Shown: positions 25,272 to 36,136 of the stretch, piece after piece | Layout: every line of letters begins with the position of its first letter | How positions within the stretch are numbered: the first letter of the stretch is position 1 | Origin: Neovahlkampfia damariscottae | Lineage: Eukaryota > Heterolobosea > Selenaionea > Neovahlkampfiida > Neovahlkampfiidae | Reading direction: 5' to 3' | DNA: 64,000 nt | Assembly: GCA_016618085.1 (NCBI GenBank) | Contig: JABLTG010000057.1 | Coordinates: 37,942 to 101,941, forward strand | Notes under the pieces: generated by a model | The model's input: only the letters and a program-made list of their open reading frames with translations | Databases searched by the model: none | Told to the model about the DNA's origin: nothing | Program-made: the position numbers and the translations under genes

Positions 25272-28200
25272 ATGACCATTGTGAGACTTCGCATAAAGAA
25301 AGCAAAAAACCTCAGGGTAGCAGATTTAAATGGATTTAGTGATCCTTATGTTATTATTCATGTCTTTGAAAATAACAAAGTAGTAGAAAAACACAAGACT
25401 TCAGTTATCCAAAAAAACTTAAATCCAAAATGGAACGAAACCTTTGAACTTAAAAAATTAAACGTAAAATTATCAATAATTAATATTATTTCAGTTAAAC
25501 GATGATTCTTCTTTTATAAAATTAATTCTCAACGACAAAGATTTTTTAAAACCTGATGATGCTTTAGGTTTTTATTTGTTCAACTAATTTGAAAAATATA
25601 GGTAATTGTACGATACATAAAGAACACTTTTCAGCAATTTCCGAAAAAGAAACACCTTTCGTTTTGAACGTTCAAGGAGGAACAGGAAAAGTTTATGTAT
25701 CTCTTCAAATTGATACATCTGAAAATGTTCAAAAAGAATGGAGTCATTTTCATGATCCAAAGAAAGCAGAAAATATTGTCATTAATTTTTCCACAAAACA
25801 ATTAAAAAAAATTTCGTCAACTTTATCTACATCAATGAAAGACATTACTTCAAACAACAAAATTACCACATTTTTTTTGAATGACGATAAAACATCTGAA
25901 GATGAATTAAAATTATCAAATAGCAAAAATTGGTTCAAAACTCAAAAAGAAGTAAAACAAACTTTTTTTATTTTTCAAATTTTAGGTTTTTATTAAATTT
26001 ATTAATTATGCTCTTTTTATGGAAATTGATGTCCAAAAAATACCAGAAACATTTCAAGATTCAAAAATACTCACCCTTTTCTTGGATTCATTATCAAACA
26101 AAAAATATGTTGAAAAGATGATTGAAAAACCGACAACAAGAGTTGATATGATTGAAAATGCAGACAGACTTTTGAGTATATTAAAGAATGACTGTAATTT
26201 CAAATTTCTTACAGCGTACCCAGAGGATATAGTCGATGGAAATGTCGTTGTTATTATGCAAATTATTTGGTCAATGATTTTGAAATATCACATTAACAAA
26301 TTAGAAGATGAAATTTGTGAAGAGAGTATTGAAATTGAAGAAATGGTTGAATGGATCAATTTATCACTGGAAAAATTTGATGAAAAAGTTACAAATATTC
26401 GAACTGATTTAACAAGTGGAAGAATTTTAGTTTATCTTCTTCATAAATTTGATCCTTCTCTTGATTTAATTGAATATTTAAAAAAACCTGAATTGACAAG
26501 AATCAAAGATTGTTTTGATTTTGCAGAAGAGAAATACAAAATTCCACAAATTTTGACACCAGAACAATTACATTCAGATTTTGATTTTTTATCAAATTTA
26601 ACTTATTTTTCATATTTAAGAAATATTGATCCTGATTATCAAAATCTTCAATCAAAACCAAAATTAAAACAAAAATCATCATTTTATGTTAATCAAACAA
26701 CAGAAGACGTAATATTTTTAGAATTTCCAAAAATTCAAAAAGTTGAAGAAATTATTGAAAAAGAAGAAATAATTGAAACAGATGATGAACAAAAAACATC
26801 AATAGATATTTATAACGGATTGAAAAGAAGAAGAAGAGATTCTTTAATTAGAAAACACCAAGGAGATTATTTAAGAATTAAATCATTGGAAGGAGCAAAT
26901 TTATTACTTAATTTATCACAAGATACCAAAGTTTTATTCAGTGGAGTTGTTACATCATTAACAGATGAAAAAAAAGATGTAATTTGGGTTATCACATCTT
27001 CAAAAATTTATGAATTAGATAGAAATATTGGAAATGCAATTAAAAAAACTATTGAAATTAATGATCTCAAAAGTATTGGATTCAGTCCATTCAAAGATGG
27101 ATTATTTGTGGTCTATTCAAAGGATAATAATGATTTATTGTATGAATCAATGAGAAAATCAGAGATTTGTGAAATTCTTTCAAAAAATTACCAAAAATTA
27201 ACAGGTGGAGGAAAATTGAAAATAGTTGTCGATAAAACAATTCCATTTCATCCAAATCCAATTAATTTCAATATTATTGTTTCAAATAATCCAATTTACT
27301 ACATTATTTTCCAAGAAGATGTAAAATCAAAATTTACAACAATTTTACATGAAAAAGATGGATTTCTTTCAATCAAAATACCTATTGATCAAAAAGAAGA
27401 CAATTATGCCTGGGAAGGATCTTTGAAAGATGAAAAAGAAAGCATCTATGAAGGAAGGAAATTAAGAAATAGATCAAGTTTAAATCGTAAATTCATTGGT
27501 GACTACATGGCATTAGAAAATTCAAATAGACTTAAAAAATTCTTAAAGAAAGGATCAAAGTTATTATTTGCAGATAGAATTCAACAAATTGTTTTTGAAT
27601 TAATTACTGATACACAAGTACCAAAATCAAAACTTCCACATATCACTGCTATTTTAACAGAATCAACATTTTATCTTTTAGAAGATAAATTTGATTTGAA
27701 ATCAACCGCTTCATTTCCACTCAAAGATGTTAAATTAATCTTCATGTCAAGTTTTAATGATAATTATTTCTTGTTAAAAACAAAACATAGTGGTGATTTA
27801 TTATTCAATTCAAACAAAAAAACAGAAATCATTTCAATAATTCTAGAACATTCGAAATCAAAAATTCCAATGCAAATATCAAACAAGTAAGATCAATTAT
27901 GAACAAATTAAAACTGATCAGATTTGAATTTACAGATAGTTTGAAACAAACTCATACATTAACATTTTCTAATAATTCCAATATCAGAGAAGATTTAATT
28001 CATAGAGAAAAAGGAGAGTACACCATAAATATTTCACAAAATTATGGTAATAAATTCTTTCTTCAATTAACATTCTTTAAAAGCAAATGTGATTTTAGAA
28101 TCTGCTTATTTATATCAAAAAGGTAATTCTACACCATATGATATCACAACTTCATTTCAACAAATTAGTTTGAAACCAAATGTTTCTTATCAAACCCATC

Positions 28201-28508
28201 TTCGTTTATTTTCTAATGTTACTTTGAAAGGATGCAAATTGATTGAACAAGTCGACACAGTATTTTATTGGAACAGAACAGAATATAAAATTGGAAATAT
28301 TAGTCCAGATCTTGGTGTTTTGTTATTCATTGTTCCAAATAGAAAGGCAATTGGTTCTTTTGTCTCTTATGTTCGTGTTAAATACACATTAGTTGATGAA
28401 AATGGTAAAGAGTATTTATTTGTAAAAATAAAATACGATGGAGGAAAAAATTTACATGTTGGTGATGAAGTGAAAGATTTGTTTACTGTTGCTACTAAAA
28501 ATAAATAA
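25272..28508 (+). CDS. C2 - CH - CH - myosin-I-tail (TH1-like) protein
   Basis: Multi-domain membrane/actin linker, about 1,020 residues. Domains in order: C2 (IKKAKNLRVADLNGFSDPYV, NPKWNETFEL, continued after introns as LILNDKDFLKPDDALG); a paired calponin-homology actin-binding region (NADRLLSILKND, DIVDGNVVVIMQIIWSMIL; then WINLSLEKFD and TSGRILVYLLHKFDPS); two segments like the myosin-I TH1 tail, each opened by a basic motif (GLKRRRRDSLIRKHQGDYL and GRKLRNRSSLNRKFIGDYM); and a C-terminal region of about 140 residues (YLYQKGNSTPYDITTSF onward) that I do not recognise. Introns of about 30-35 nt at 25466, 25572, 25950, 27889 and 28043 regions keep one frame. No motor domain. Start ATG 25272, ATTGG 23 nt before. 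Confidence 0.85.
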
Positions 28509-28556
28509 AGAAAAACAATTCATTTTTGTCACATTAATCATAAGGATAAGCATTAT

Positions 28557-28984
28557 TTATTTTTTGTATTGTTGTATCAATTTTTCTTTTTTTTCAATTC
28601 TCTCTCGATAAGTAGGACTCAAATCACGAAAGTAAGCTATCAACAAAATTGATGTAGTTGATAAAGTTGTAATAGTTGCGAGTGGTGACAACTTCAAAGC
28701 TAAAAATAAATCAAATTGTGAAATAAAATACTTCTTCTTATATATGTTGATCCAACAAAACCAAGAACACCAAAGTTAACCATTGTAAAATGAAATATAT
28801 ATGGATGCTGTTTTTTATAAGAGTTCAGTATGGATTCAAATCCTTATCGTTTTAATCAATTATTTTGTTTACTTTCTTCATAATTTTTAATTGAATCTTC
28901 TTCAATGTCTTGTTTTCTCTCAGTTTTATATTTTTTCATCAAAGTACTTCTTACATCAAATTTATCATCCTTTTTGTCATCCAT
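28557..28984 (-). CDS. Small membrane protein, three exons
   Basis: Spliced product of about 121 residues, too fragmented for ORF calling. Exon 1 starts MDDKKDDKFDVRSTLMKK; a 30-nt intron (28843-28872) leads to NYEERFESILNSYKKQHPYIF; a 32-nt intron (28700-28731) leads to TLKLSPLATITTLSTTSILL. One clear hydrophobic segment (ATITTLSTTSILLIAYF) and a weaker one (NFGVLGFVGSTYI) suggest a small, possibly mitochondrial or ER membrane protein; this is inference. The end is basic (YRERIEKKEKLIQQYKK). ATTGG at 29016-29020 lies 31 nt upstream. Confidence 0.6.
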
Positions 28985-29015
28985 TTCTTGCAAGTTTATT
29001 TTTACAAAGGAACTG

Positions 29016-29020
29016 ATTGG
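29016..29020. promoter_or_regulatory. ATTGG element shared by divergent genes
   Basis: ACTGATTGGTCACC lies 31 nt from the 28984 start (minus) and 38 nt from the 29059 start (plus). Confidence 0.45.
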
Positions 29021-29058
29021 TCACCAACTTTTTTCACCAAATATTCATCCAGTGCTCG

Positions 29059-29838
29059 ATGTTCACCTTTTTTATCAATGATATTAATGAAATATTTAAC
29101 AAGAATATCCGTATTAATTTGGATATTCAAAAAGAAATCAATTTAACACTGGAAGAATTCTATTTTGGATGTAAAAAAGAAGTTTCTTTTGTGAGAAAAT
29201 TAAAAATAAAATCAAGAGAATTCCAGTCCTTAGAAAAAATAATTATTGAAATTCCAAAAGGAACAGATAATAATTCAATATTTACATTTGAAAATTTTGG
29301 AAATGAAAAAAATGGAATGAAAGGAAATTTAAATTTAAAAATTAAAGAAATACCTAATGAATTCTTTGAAAGAAATGGAAATGATTTAATATATTTCAAA
29401 AAAATAACACTGTCAGAATCATTATTAGGTTTAAAATTTAAATTGAAATTTTTTGACAAAGATTTATTGATTGATTTAAGAAATGAAATTATATCTCCAA
29501 ATTTTGAAAGAATGTAAGTTTTAATTATGTTGACAAACTAATAGAATAAATAATGAAGGAATGAATAGAAATGGAAATTTGATTATAAAATTTGATATTG
29601 AATTTCCAAAATTGAATGAAAATAAATTGAATTTATTGGAAGATATTTTGAACAATAGCATTAATTATGATATTAAACAAAATACGAAAGTTATAATTCC
29701 TCCAAATTGGTATTTAATTTTTTTTTAAAATTGTGAAGGTCCACTGTTTTGAAAAATATAATTATTAAACCATTAAATAATATAATAACCACATCAAGAA
29801 GTTATTTTTCAGATTTCTTTATTCGAAGTAAATTGTAA
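29059..29838 (+). CDS. DnaJ C-terminal-domain protein without J domain
   Basis: Matches the substrate-binding half of DnaJ/Hsp40: INLTLEEFYFGCKKEV, IIEIPKGTDNNSIFTFENFG, GNLNLKIKEIPNEFFERNGNDLIY, KKITLSESLLGLKF, and after an intron (about 29517-29545) NEGMNRNGNLIIKFDIEFP. No J domain with HPD and no cysteine zinc modules are seen in any frame upstream, and the ATG at 29059 lies only 38 nt from the promoter element, so the J domain is probably truly absent. The 3' end is spliced by a 29-nt intron (29710-29738) to end at 29838; reading through would stop at 29728. Possibly a chaperone that binds clients without activating Hsp70. Confidence 0.75.
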
Positions 29839-29992
29839 TGCAATTCTTGAAGTTTGATCAAAAAATTAAAATAATTTCCTATTCTCACTACGAAAGTCGA
29901 AAAATAATAAAACCATTTTTGTTATTTGTCTTCATAAGATAATAATGATAAGATTTGTTGAATATAAACTTCTCCAGAGGGTTTACCCTGGT
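29839..29992. other. Intergenic, imperfect hairpin beside 5S terminator
   Basis: No gene seen. The only structure is CCAGAGGGTTTACCCTGG at 29974-29991, an imperfect inverted repeat just beyond the 5S terminator. Role unknown. Confidence 0.3.
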
Positions 29993-29999
29993 AAAAAAA
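29993..29999 (-). terminator. RNA polymerase III T-run of the 5S gene
   Basis: Seven T on the minus strand immediately after the mature 3' end of the 5S rRNA, a standard polymerase III stop. Confidence 0.85.
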
Positions 30000-30117
30000 G
30001 CTTACAACACTCCCGGTTCCCAGGTGGTCTCCCACCCTAGTACTAGGAGAGCCTGTAGGAGCTTAACTTCGCAAATCGGACGGGATGCGGTGTATTCTCC
30101 TAAGTATGGCCGTAAGC
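30000..30117 (-). rRNA. 5S ribosomal RNA
   Basis: 118 nt. The first bases GCTTACGGC pair with the end GTTGTAAGC to form helix I. Internal sequences GAAGTTAAGCTCC, AGTACTAGGGTGGG and GACCACCTGGGAA are the conserved 5S loops and the internal control region for TFIIIA/TFIIIC. A T-run terminator follows directly. It is a single copy here, not in a tandem array and not next to other rRNA genes. Confidence 0.97.
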
Positions 30118-30269
30118 GTAAATGATTATTTACATGACAAAATCGTTCAGATGCAAACAACGCTGAAGAGATAAAAGGTATTTAGGGTGAACCAATGAAA
30201 ATGCATTGGTTTTCACATCAGCAACAAAACAAACCAATTTCAAACAAACCAATTTGAATCAAACAATAG
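30118..30269. promoter_or_regulatory. Complex CCAAT region upstream of the EGF/glycosyltransferase gene
   Basis: Contains a perfect palindrome GTAAATGATTATTTAC (30118-30133) abutting the 5S 5' end, a 22-nt inverted repeat AACCAATG-6-CATTGGTT (30190-30211), and two direct copies of AAACAAACCAATTT (CCAAT at 30234-30238 and 30249-30253), the last 16 nt before the ATG. Four CCAAT/ATTGG copies in one promoter is the highest number in the window. Confidence 0.5.
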
Positions 30270-32767
30270 ATGAAACTGACAACACAAATTGGAATCACTT
30301 TTTTCACTTTTTGGATCTTTGCTATCTTATTTTCATTAATATATTTTCAAAATTCAGACACCTCAGCTTTAGAAGAATCATCTTGCATTTGTAAAAATGG
30401 TGGAAAGAAAAAATTTGATTCTGAAAGGAAATGTTTTTGTAAATGTAAAAATAATTGGAAAGGAAAATTATGTGAAGGTAAAAAAAAAAAATAAACAAAT
30501 AAAAAAAAAAGAATGCAAACAAAGTGAAATAAAATGTAAAAATGGAGGTGAATTCAATCCAAAGAAATGTTCATGTGATTGTAAACAAATTCAAGAAAAT
30601 ATGAATTTTTGTAAAAATGATGGAATATTTTCAAAAATGGATTGTAGTTGTAAATGTAAAAAGAATAGTTTTTGGCAAGGAGGTAATAACGATGTATACT
30701 GATTAAATATTAAGAAAAATGTGAAAAATGCTCCATTTTGAAATGTAATAATAATGGAAAATTGAATAAAAAAAAATGTAAATGTGATTGTATTGGTCCA
30801 TCATTTGGTGAGAAATGTGAAAAGAAAAGTGTCATTTTAATTACAAATTCAATTACAAGTTCATTATTAAATAATCATATCATTGATATTTCAAATTTTT
30901 ATTTAAAAGAAGGACATAAAGTTACAATTGGATTTATAACGAATCCAATGTGTTTAAAAGAACCATGTCCCTTTCAATTATTCAAAAAATTGATGAATAG
31001 AAAAGTATATTTTAAACATATTGATGAACTGATTGGTGGAAAAGTAATTAGTAATTTTGATGAATTATCTACTTCTTATTGGGCGTTTGATTTTTTAAGA
31101 AGAAATGAAAAGGATTTTAATTTAGTTCATTTCTTTGATTTTACTGGTTTTTATTCAATTAAATTAAAAAATCAATTTGGTTTATATTTTAAAAATTTAA
31201 ATTTAGTATTTCATTCTGAAAAAGTTACATCATCAATGAAGGTTCAAAAATTAGATAATTCTCAAACCTATGAAAATAAAATTGAGAGTGAAATTCATGA
31301 AAATACTTTAAAGAATAAATTAAAAAATGAAATTGAAAATTTTATTTTCAAAAATTCAGATTTAAATTTGAATTTTCGACCATTTAAAATCAGATATCAA
31401 AAACAATTTAAAAATATAAAGCAAATAATTTTATATGGTAATTCCTTTTACGATTTTTATTTATTTAAAAAATTATCAAAAAATGAATTTAAAAATTACA
31501 ATTTAAAATTTTTATTTTTTTTAAATGAAAAAAAAGAAAGAAATTTAATTAAATTAAAGAATGATGACAAAATATCAATTTCATTTGTAAACTCATTCCT
31601 AAAATTAAAAACATGGATTTTATCAAAAGAAAAATCATTAATATTTTTAACCAAAGATGATTCGATAATTCAAATTTTAATGGAAAATAATTTTCCATTT
31701 TTGGTACCAGAAAATTCAAATTCAAAAAATTTATATTCAAAACAATTTCTTTATAATTTAAAAAACTTAAATTCAATAATTAAACAATTCTTCCATGATA
31801 AAATACAAATCAAAAAAAACTTGAAAAAAAGATTAAAATGGGAAAAGAATTTTAAATTAAAAATAAATTCATTAAATAATAAGAAAAAAAAGAAAATGAA
31901 AATTCAAGAAAGAGTAGCAATCATTGTTAGATCATCTCAAAATTTTGAAAATTTACATTATTTTATGAATTCCATTTTAGAACAAACTTATAAATTATTT
32001 GATATTGTTATTATTGCAGAAAATAATACACCTCAATTATTTCATCATTTAAGAAAAATTAAAAAACAATTTATACCATTTAATATTAAAGTTATGATTA
32101 CTTTCTCTCCAATTGGTCATCATGGTATTGGTGTATTCTTTGATCAAGGATTTGAGTATTTTAAGAAAACTCATAATTACTTTTTATTTGTTGATTCTGA
32201 GTATATAATAATGAAACCAATTTTATTAGAATCATTCATCAAATCAATTCAATTTCAAAAATTTGATATTTTAACCTCATTTTATGATATAATGCCAAAA
32301 GATAGAAAATATCCATGGCCTTGGGAAGATGAATTTTATAAAAGAAAATTATTTTTTGGCTCAATCGAAAGTGATACAGGTGGTGGTGGTGGTGTTGGAG
32401 CATTAGAAAATATTTATGGTGGTGAAGGTTTAATATTTTTGAATAAGAAGTCAATTGAAAAAGTTGGTAAATTCATAAATTTGAAGAATTGTCAAGTGAG
32501 ATAACCTTTTTTAAATAATTCATATTTTTTGATTAGGTTTGGGATTTTGTTGTTCGTTCAATCTTGAAAAATTTGAAATATGATTGTATTCCTTTATCAT
32601 TGTTTTGGACAAGACATGTTAGAAAAGATTTTAGGGTTTCATTGAAAGAAATAATAAAAGAAAAGAAAAGATATTGTTCTCAAGTTGTCTCAAAATATTT
32701 CACCAATGAAAAAGAAGAAAAAATATCTGGTATTTTACAATTTGGGATTGGAAAATATATTGAATGA
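30270..32767 (+). CDS. EGF-repeat type II membrane glycosyltransferase
   Basis: Golgi-type topology: short cytosolic start, one transmembrane helix (ITFFTFWIFAILFSLIYF), then lumenal cysteine-rich EGF/tenascin-like modules (CKNGGKKKFDSERKCFCKC; CKNGGEFNPKKCSCDC; CNNNGKLNKKKCKCDC) split by two introns (about 30477-30510 and 30682-30713). Next a Rossmann-like stretch VILITNSITSSLL...DISNFYLKEGHKVTIGF resembling the N-lobe of GT-B enzymes. Then a GT-A/GT2-like domain: RVAIIVRSSQNFENLHYFMNSILEQTYKLFDIVII, YFLFVDSEYIIM (DSE where DxD is usual), PWPWEDEFYKR, GGEGLIFLNKKS. A last intron (32495-32536) adds VWDFVVRSILKNLKYDC. About 790 residues. Donor and acceptor sugars unknown. Confidence 0.75.
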
Positions 32768-32846
32768 GAGATACCACACAAAAAGGTTTCAAGGTTAAAA
32801 GGAGAACAAACAAAGGTTTTAGAGTATAAAAAAAAAAACATAATTT

Positions 32847-35201
32847 TTATTTTTTTTTGGATTTTGGAATAGAATAATACAAATCAATGATTTCAGTTAA
32901 TTGTTTATCAATTTTTCTCATTTTTGATTTCAAAAGATTTTCTTTATCTTTTTCATCAATAAAAGGTTGTGCACCAATTGATTTTCTTGATGCATCTCTA
33001 ATTTGAGATTTTCTTAAATTTTCAAGTTCTTCTCTTCTTAATTTTAAATATTCTCTTTGATCTTCTGTAGCACTTCTTTTAATTTCATCAAGACTAATTG
33101 TACCATCACCATCTAAATCAAAACGTCTCATAATTCTTTGAACCAATTGAACATCAACACCTGTACCAAGTGCTCTTTTTAAATCTTCAACAGTTAAATT
33201 TCCACCTTTTTGTTCATGTGCTTCTGCTAATTTTTGTATTAATGCTTTATCACCTTGATCAAATTTCATTGATTCATTTGATTGAATTTTTTTTGATTCA
33301 TTTGCGTCATCATCAGGTTTTAAATATTCTTTTGCGTAATCATAAAAATAAAAAACTTGATCTAAAAACCAATCTTTAATTGCAAGAGCGGAATCAACAA
33401 CATATTTACCTTCACCTTCTGATCTTGATTCTTCAACAATTTGATCAAATTGATAAGCAATAACAGCCAAAAACATATTTAAAATTAAAAAGAAAGAAGT
33501 AATTAAAAATGCAATATAATAAATTGCAGCAAATGTTCTTGATTCTTCTCTAAAATCTGAATAAACAAAATCAGCCAATAAAAGTCTTAAAAGAGTCATC
33601 ATTACAGTTTCAAAATTTCTAAATAAATAAAATTTCATACCAAAAATTAATAAACCAGATAAAGAAAATGAAACTAATGCAATTAATAAAATGATTGAAA
33701 TAGCAATTAAATTCCAAGCTGAATCAGCTATTGTACGAACTAAAACATTTAATTTTTCAATTGCTTCAAAATATTTAAAACAAACAATAAAAGTTAAAAT
33801 AACATTAAAAGAAGAAATATATAAATCAATATAATAAATATATGCAATATCATCTAAATGTGGATAAATTAATGTTGTAATTTGAAATCTTTCTCTATCT
33901 GGATGTCCTTGCCAATATAATCTCATTACAAATGAAGTAAAATATAATGTAGCATTTAAAAAATCTAAAATATTCCAAAATGTAATTATTTTAAAATAAC
34001 GAAATAAATCTAAACTACCACTACTATGATCTCTATGAATTAAATATAACTGTTTAATTAAATTAAATATATTATATAATGAAAATAAAGGTAAAAATAA
34101 AATTAAAATAAAAATAATATAATCTCCTGTTGTTCTTAAAACTTCTAATTTAAATACTCTAAATAACCAAGTTGGTATTAAACCTCCTCCTGCTGTAAAT
34201 TCAACTACTAATTTAATTTGATTAAAATAATTTAAATTTGGATTATATGTAAATAATTCAATATATGCAACTCTTGTAAATTTATCAATCCATCCATCTG
34301 ATTGTAATTTTTTTAAAAATTGAATAGCTTCAACTTGTGAATATGAAAATGGTAATTCAACTGCATATCCATCACAATTTCCATAATATTCTCTTTCTCC
34401 TACATATGGACAACCACCACCTAATGTTTCACATTCTTGAAATTTAAATCGATTTTCAACTCCAAATGATCTTCTTGTTGTACGATCTTCTAAACCACCT
34501 TCATCTCTATAACAATTTAAATCAAAATCTAAAGTTGAATTTGGATGTTGTTGTTCATTTACACCATATCTTGGTAATGTTGTTACACATGAATTTGGTT
34601 GTGATCTTGTTTGTCTAAATCTAATTGATCCAATTTGTTTATTATAAATTTGTGCATATCTTTTTCTATTGGCTGGTAAAGGTTGTCCATTAACATCAGT
34701 TTCTTCAAATAATCTCTTTGGTATAATATCATGAATCCACTTATTTCATGATGTTTTAAAAATATATTAACTTACTTGCCAATATTCTTTACCATTCGTT
34801 ATGGTTTTAAATGTTCTTTTAATTTCTAAACCTTTTACTTCTTTTCTTAAAAGTAATGCTTTAAGACCATCATTTAACCAAAATGCATCAAAAATAAAAG
34901 AAGAAAATGTTAACCAAAGAACCATTAATACAACATATGGTAAATAACAAAATATAAAATCTCTTATAAGTGTCATTTTTTTTTGTTTTTTTCTTAGTGT
35001 ATAAATCATGAGTCCAATATCAATACCTTGACCCGCTTTTGGATTTAAAGGTTCATATGTTGTATCTTCTTCAAAAATTTGTTCTTCTCTTTTTCCACCT
35101 CTTCTTGGTTTTTTTATCTCTGATCTAGCATATTCTTCAAAGGATTTTCTTTTTTCATCCCTTGATGTTGCTTCTGTTTTATCAAGATTTAGGAAATCCA
35201 T
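32847..35201 (-). CDS. PKD2: Polycystin-2-like TRP cation channel
   Basis: Six-helix channel subunit. Order: cytosolic N-terminus; TM1 (FIFCYLPYVVLMVLWLTF); large extracellular polycystin loop with ECETLGGGCPYVG and RVAYIELFTYNPNLNYFNQIKLVVEF, the family hallmark; GGLIPTWLFRVFKLEVLR; TM2-TM6 including FWNILDFLNA and ISSFNVILTFIVCFKYF; pore region FRNFETVMMTLLRLLLADF; last helix FFLILNMFLAVIAYQFDQIV. The tail has an EF-hand (DLDGDGTISLDEI) and a coiled coil, as in PKD2. One intron of 36 nt (34740-34775 region) joins EYWQ to WIHDI. About 770 residues. Likely calcium-permeable, in plasma, ciliary or ER membrane. ATTGG at 35205-35209 is 3 nt from the ATG. Confidence 0.93.
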
Positions 35202-35204
35202 TTG

Positions 35205-35209
35205 ATTGG
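35205..35209. promoter_or_regulatory. ATTGG element between PKD2 and TIP41
   Basis: Sits 3 nt from the PKD2 start and 43 nt from the TIP41 start; the gap between the divergent ATGs is only 51 nt. Confidence 0.45.
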
Positions 35210-35252
35210 TTAAATTTTAAACGTCTTTTTTGACGAATCATTTAAAGAGAAC

Positions 35253-36136
35253 ATGTCCATCAAATTTACAACTAAAGATTTAACTGGAGCAAAACCAAAA
35301 ATTGAAAAGAATCAAATTAAAATAAAAGATTGGTTAATATCATCACAAAAAACACCAATGCTAACTCAACAAAAAATGAGTGAACTTGAAGAAAAATTAA
35401 ATGTTCACTTGTTACCTGAAATGGTTTGTTTATTAAATATTAATTCAAAAAGGTTTTTGAATCAGAGTTAAATTTTGAAAATACAACAAATAATTTTAAA
35501 TTAAAGTTTAATTATTTTGATGCTTTGAATGGATCAACAAAAGTAGTTTTAAAAAATAATAAAAATATAGTTGAAGTAAAAGTTGATTATGCATGGGAAA
35601 AGTAATTTATTATTTATTTAAATCATTCTTAAGAAAAGAAAATTTTGTTGAACGTGAAGAAAATATTGATTGGACCTTCACTTCAATTTCATCTGGAATA
35701 ATTGAAAATGAAAAAGAAATTAAAATAACACAAGAATTAATTGATTATGAATTATTAAAAGAAAAACAACCAATTTTATTTTATGAAGAAATTATTTTAT
35801 ATGAAGATGAATTGCATGATAATGGTGTGGCCAAATTTACAGTAAAATCAGTAAGACCAAAAAAAAAATAAAATAAATGAAAAGAGAGTCATGGATAGTT
35901 GTTTTTTTATCTTATCACGATGTTTTGTTAGAGTTGATAATGTTATTTTTAGAATAATTGATAATAGAATATTTCATAAATTTGGAACAAATTATCTTAT
36001 TAAAGAATCATCATTTAAAGAATCAACATTTGAAAAGTTAAAAAAAAAATTTGAAAATCCTTCTTTAAATAGTGAAATTGAAATTGAAAGAGAATTAGAT
36101 TTAATTGAAAAAAAAAACGAAAAAATTTTATTTTAA
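35253..36136 (+). CDS. TIP41: TIP41-like PP2A/TOR regulator
   Basis: TIP41/TIPRL family, which binds PP2A-type phosphatase catalytic subunits and, in yeast, acts with Tap42 in TOR signalling. Seen: IKIKDWLISSQKTPML, KLNVHLLPEM, then FNYFDALNG, VDYAWEK, IDWTFTSISSG, the signature QPILFYEEIILYEDELHDNG, and FFILSRCFVRVDNVIFRIIDNRIFH. Three introns (about 35427-35455, 35602-35633 and 35850-35884) of 29-35 nt, each needed to keep this text in frame. About 260 residues, normal. Its last 9 nt overlap the end of the convergent IF-2 gene. TOR kinase itself lies 17 kb away in the same window. Confidence 0.93.

Noticed and set aside
28784-28856. Two separate tiny genes at 28557-28783 and 28856-28984
   Set aside because: A 30-nt intron (28843-28872) joins them in one frame, which also explains why the inner ATG has no ATTGG element.
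35850-35891. TIP41 as two or three separate short genes
   Set aside because: Short introns remove every stop, and the joined protein matches TIP41 through VRVDNV and the RIF region.
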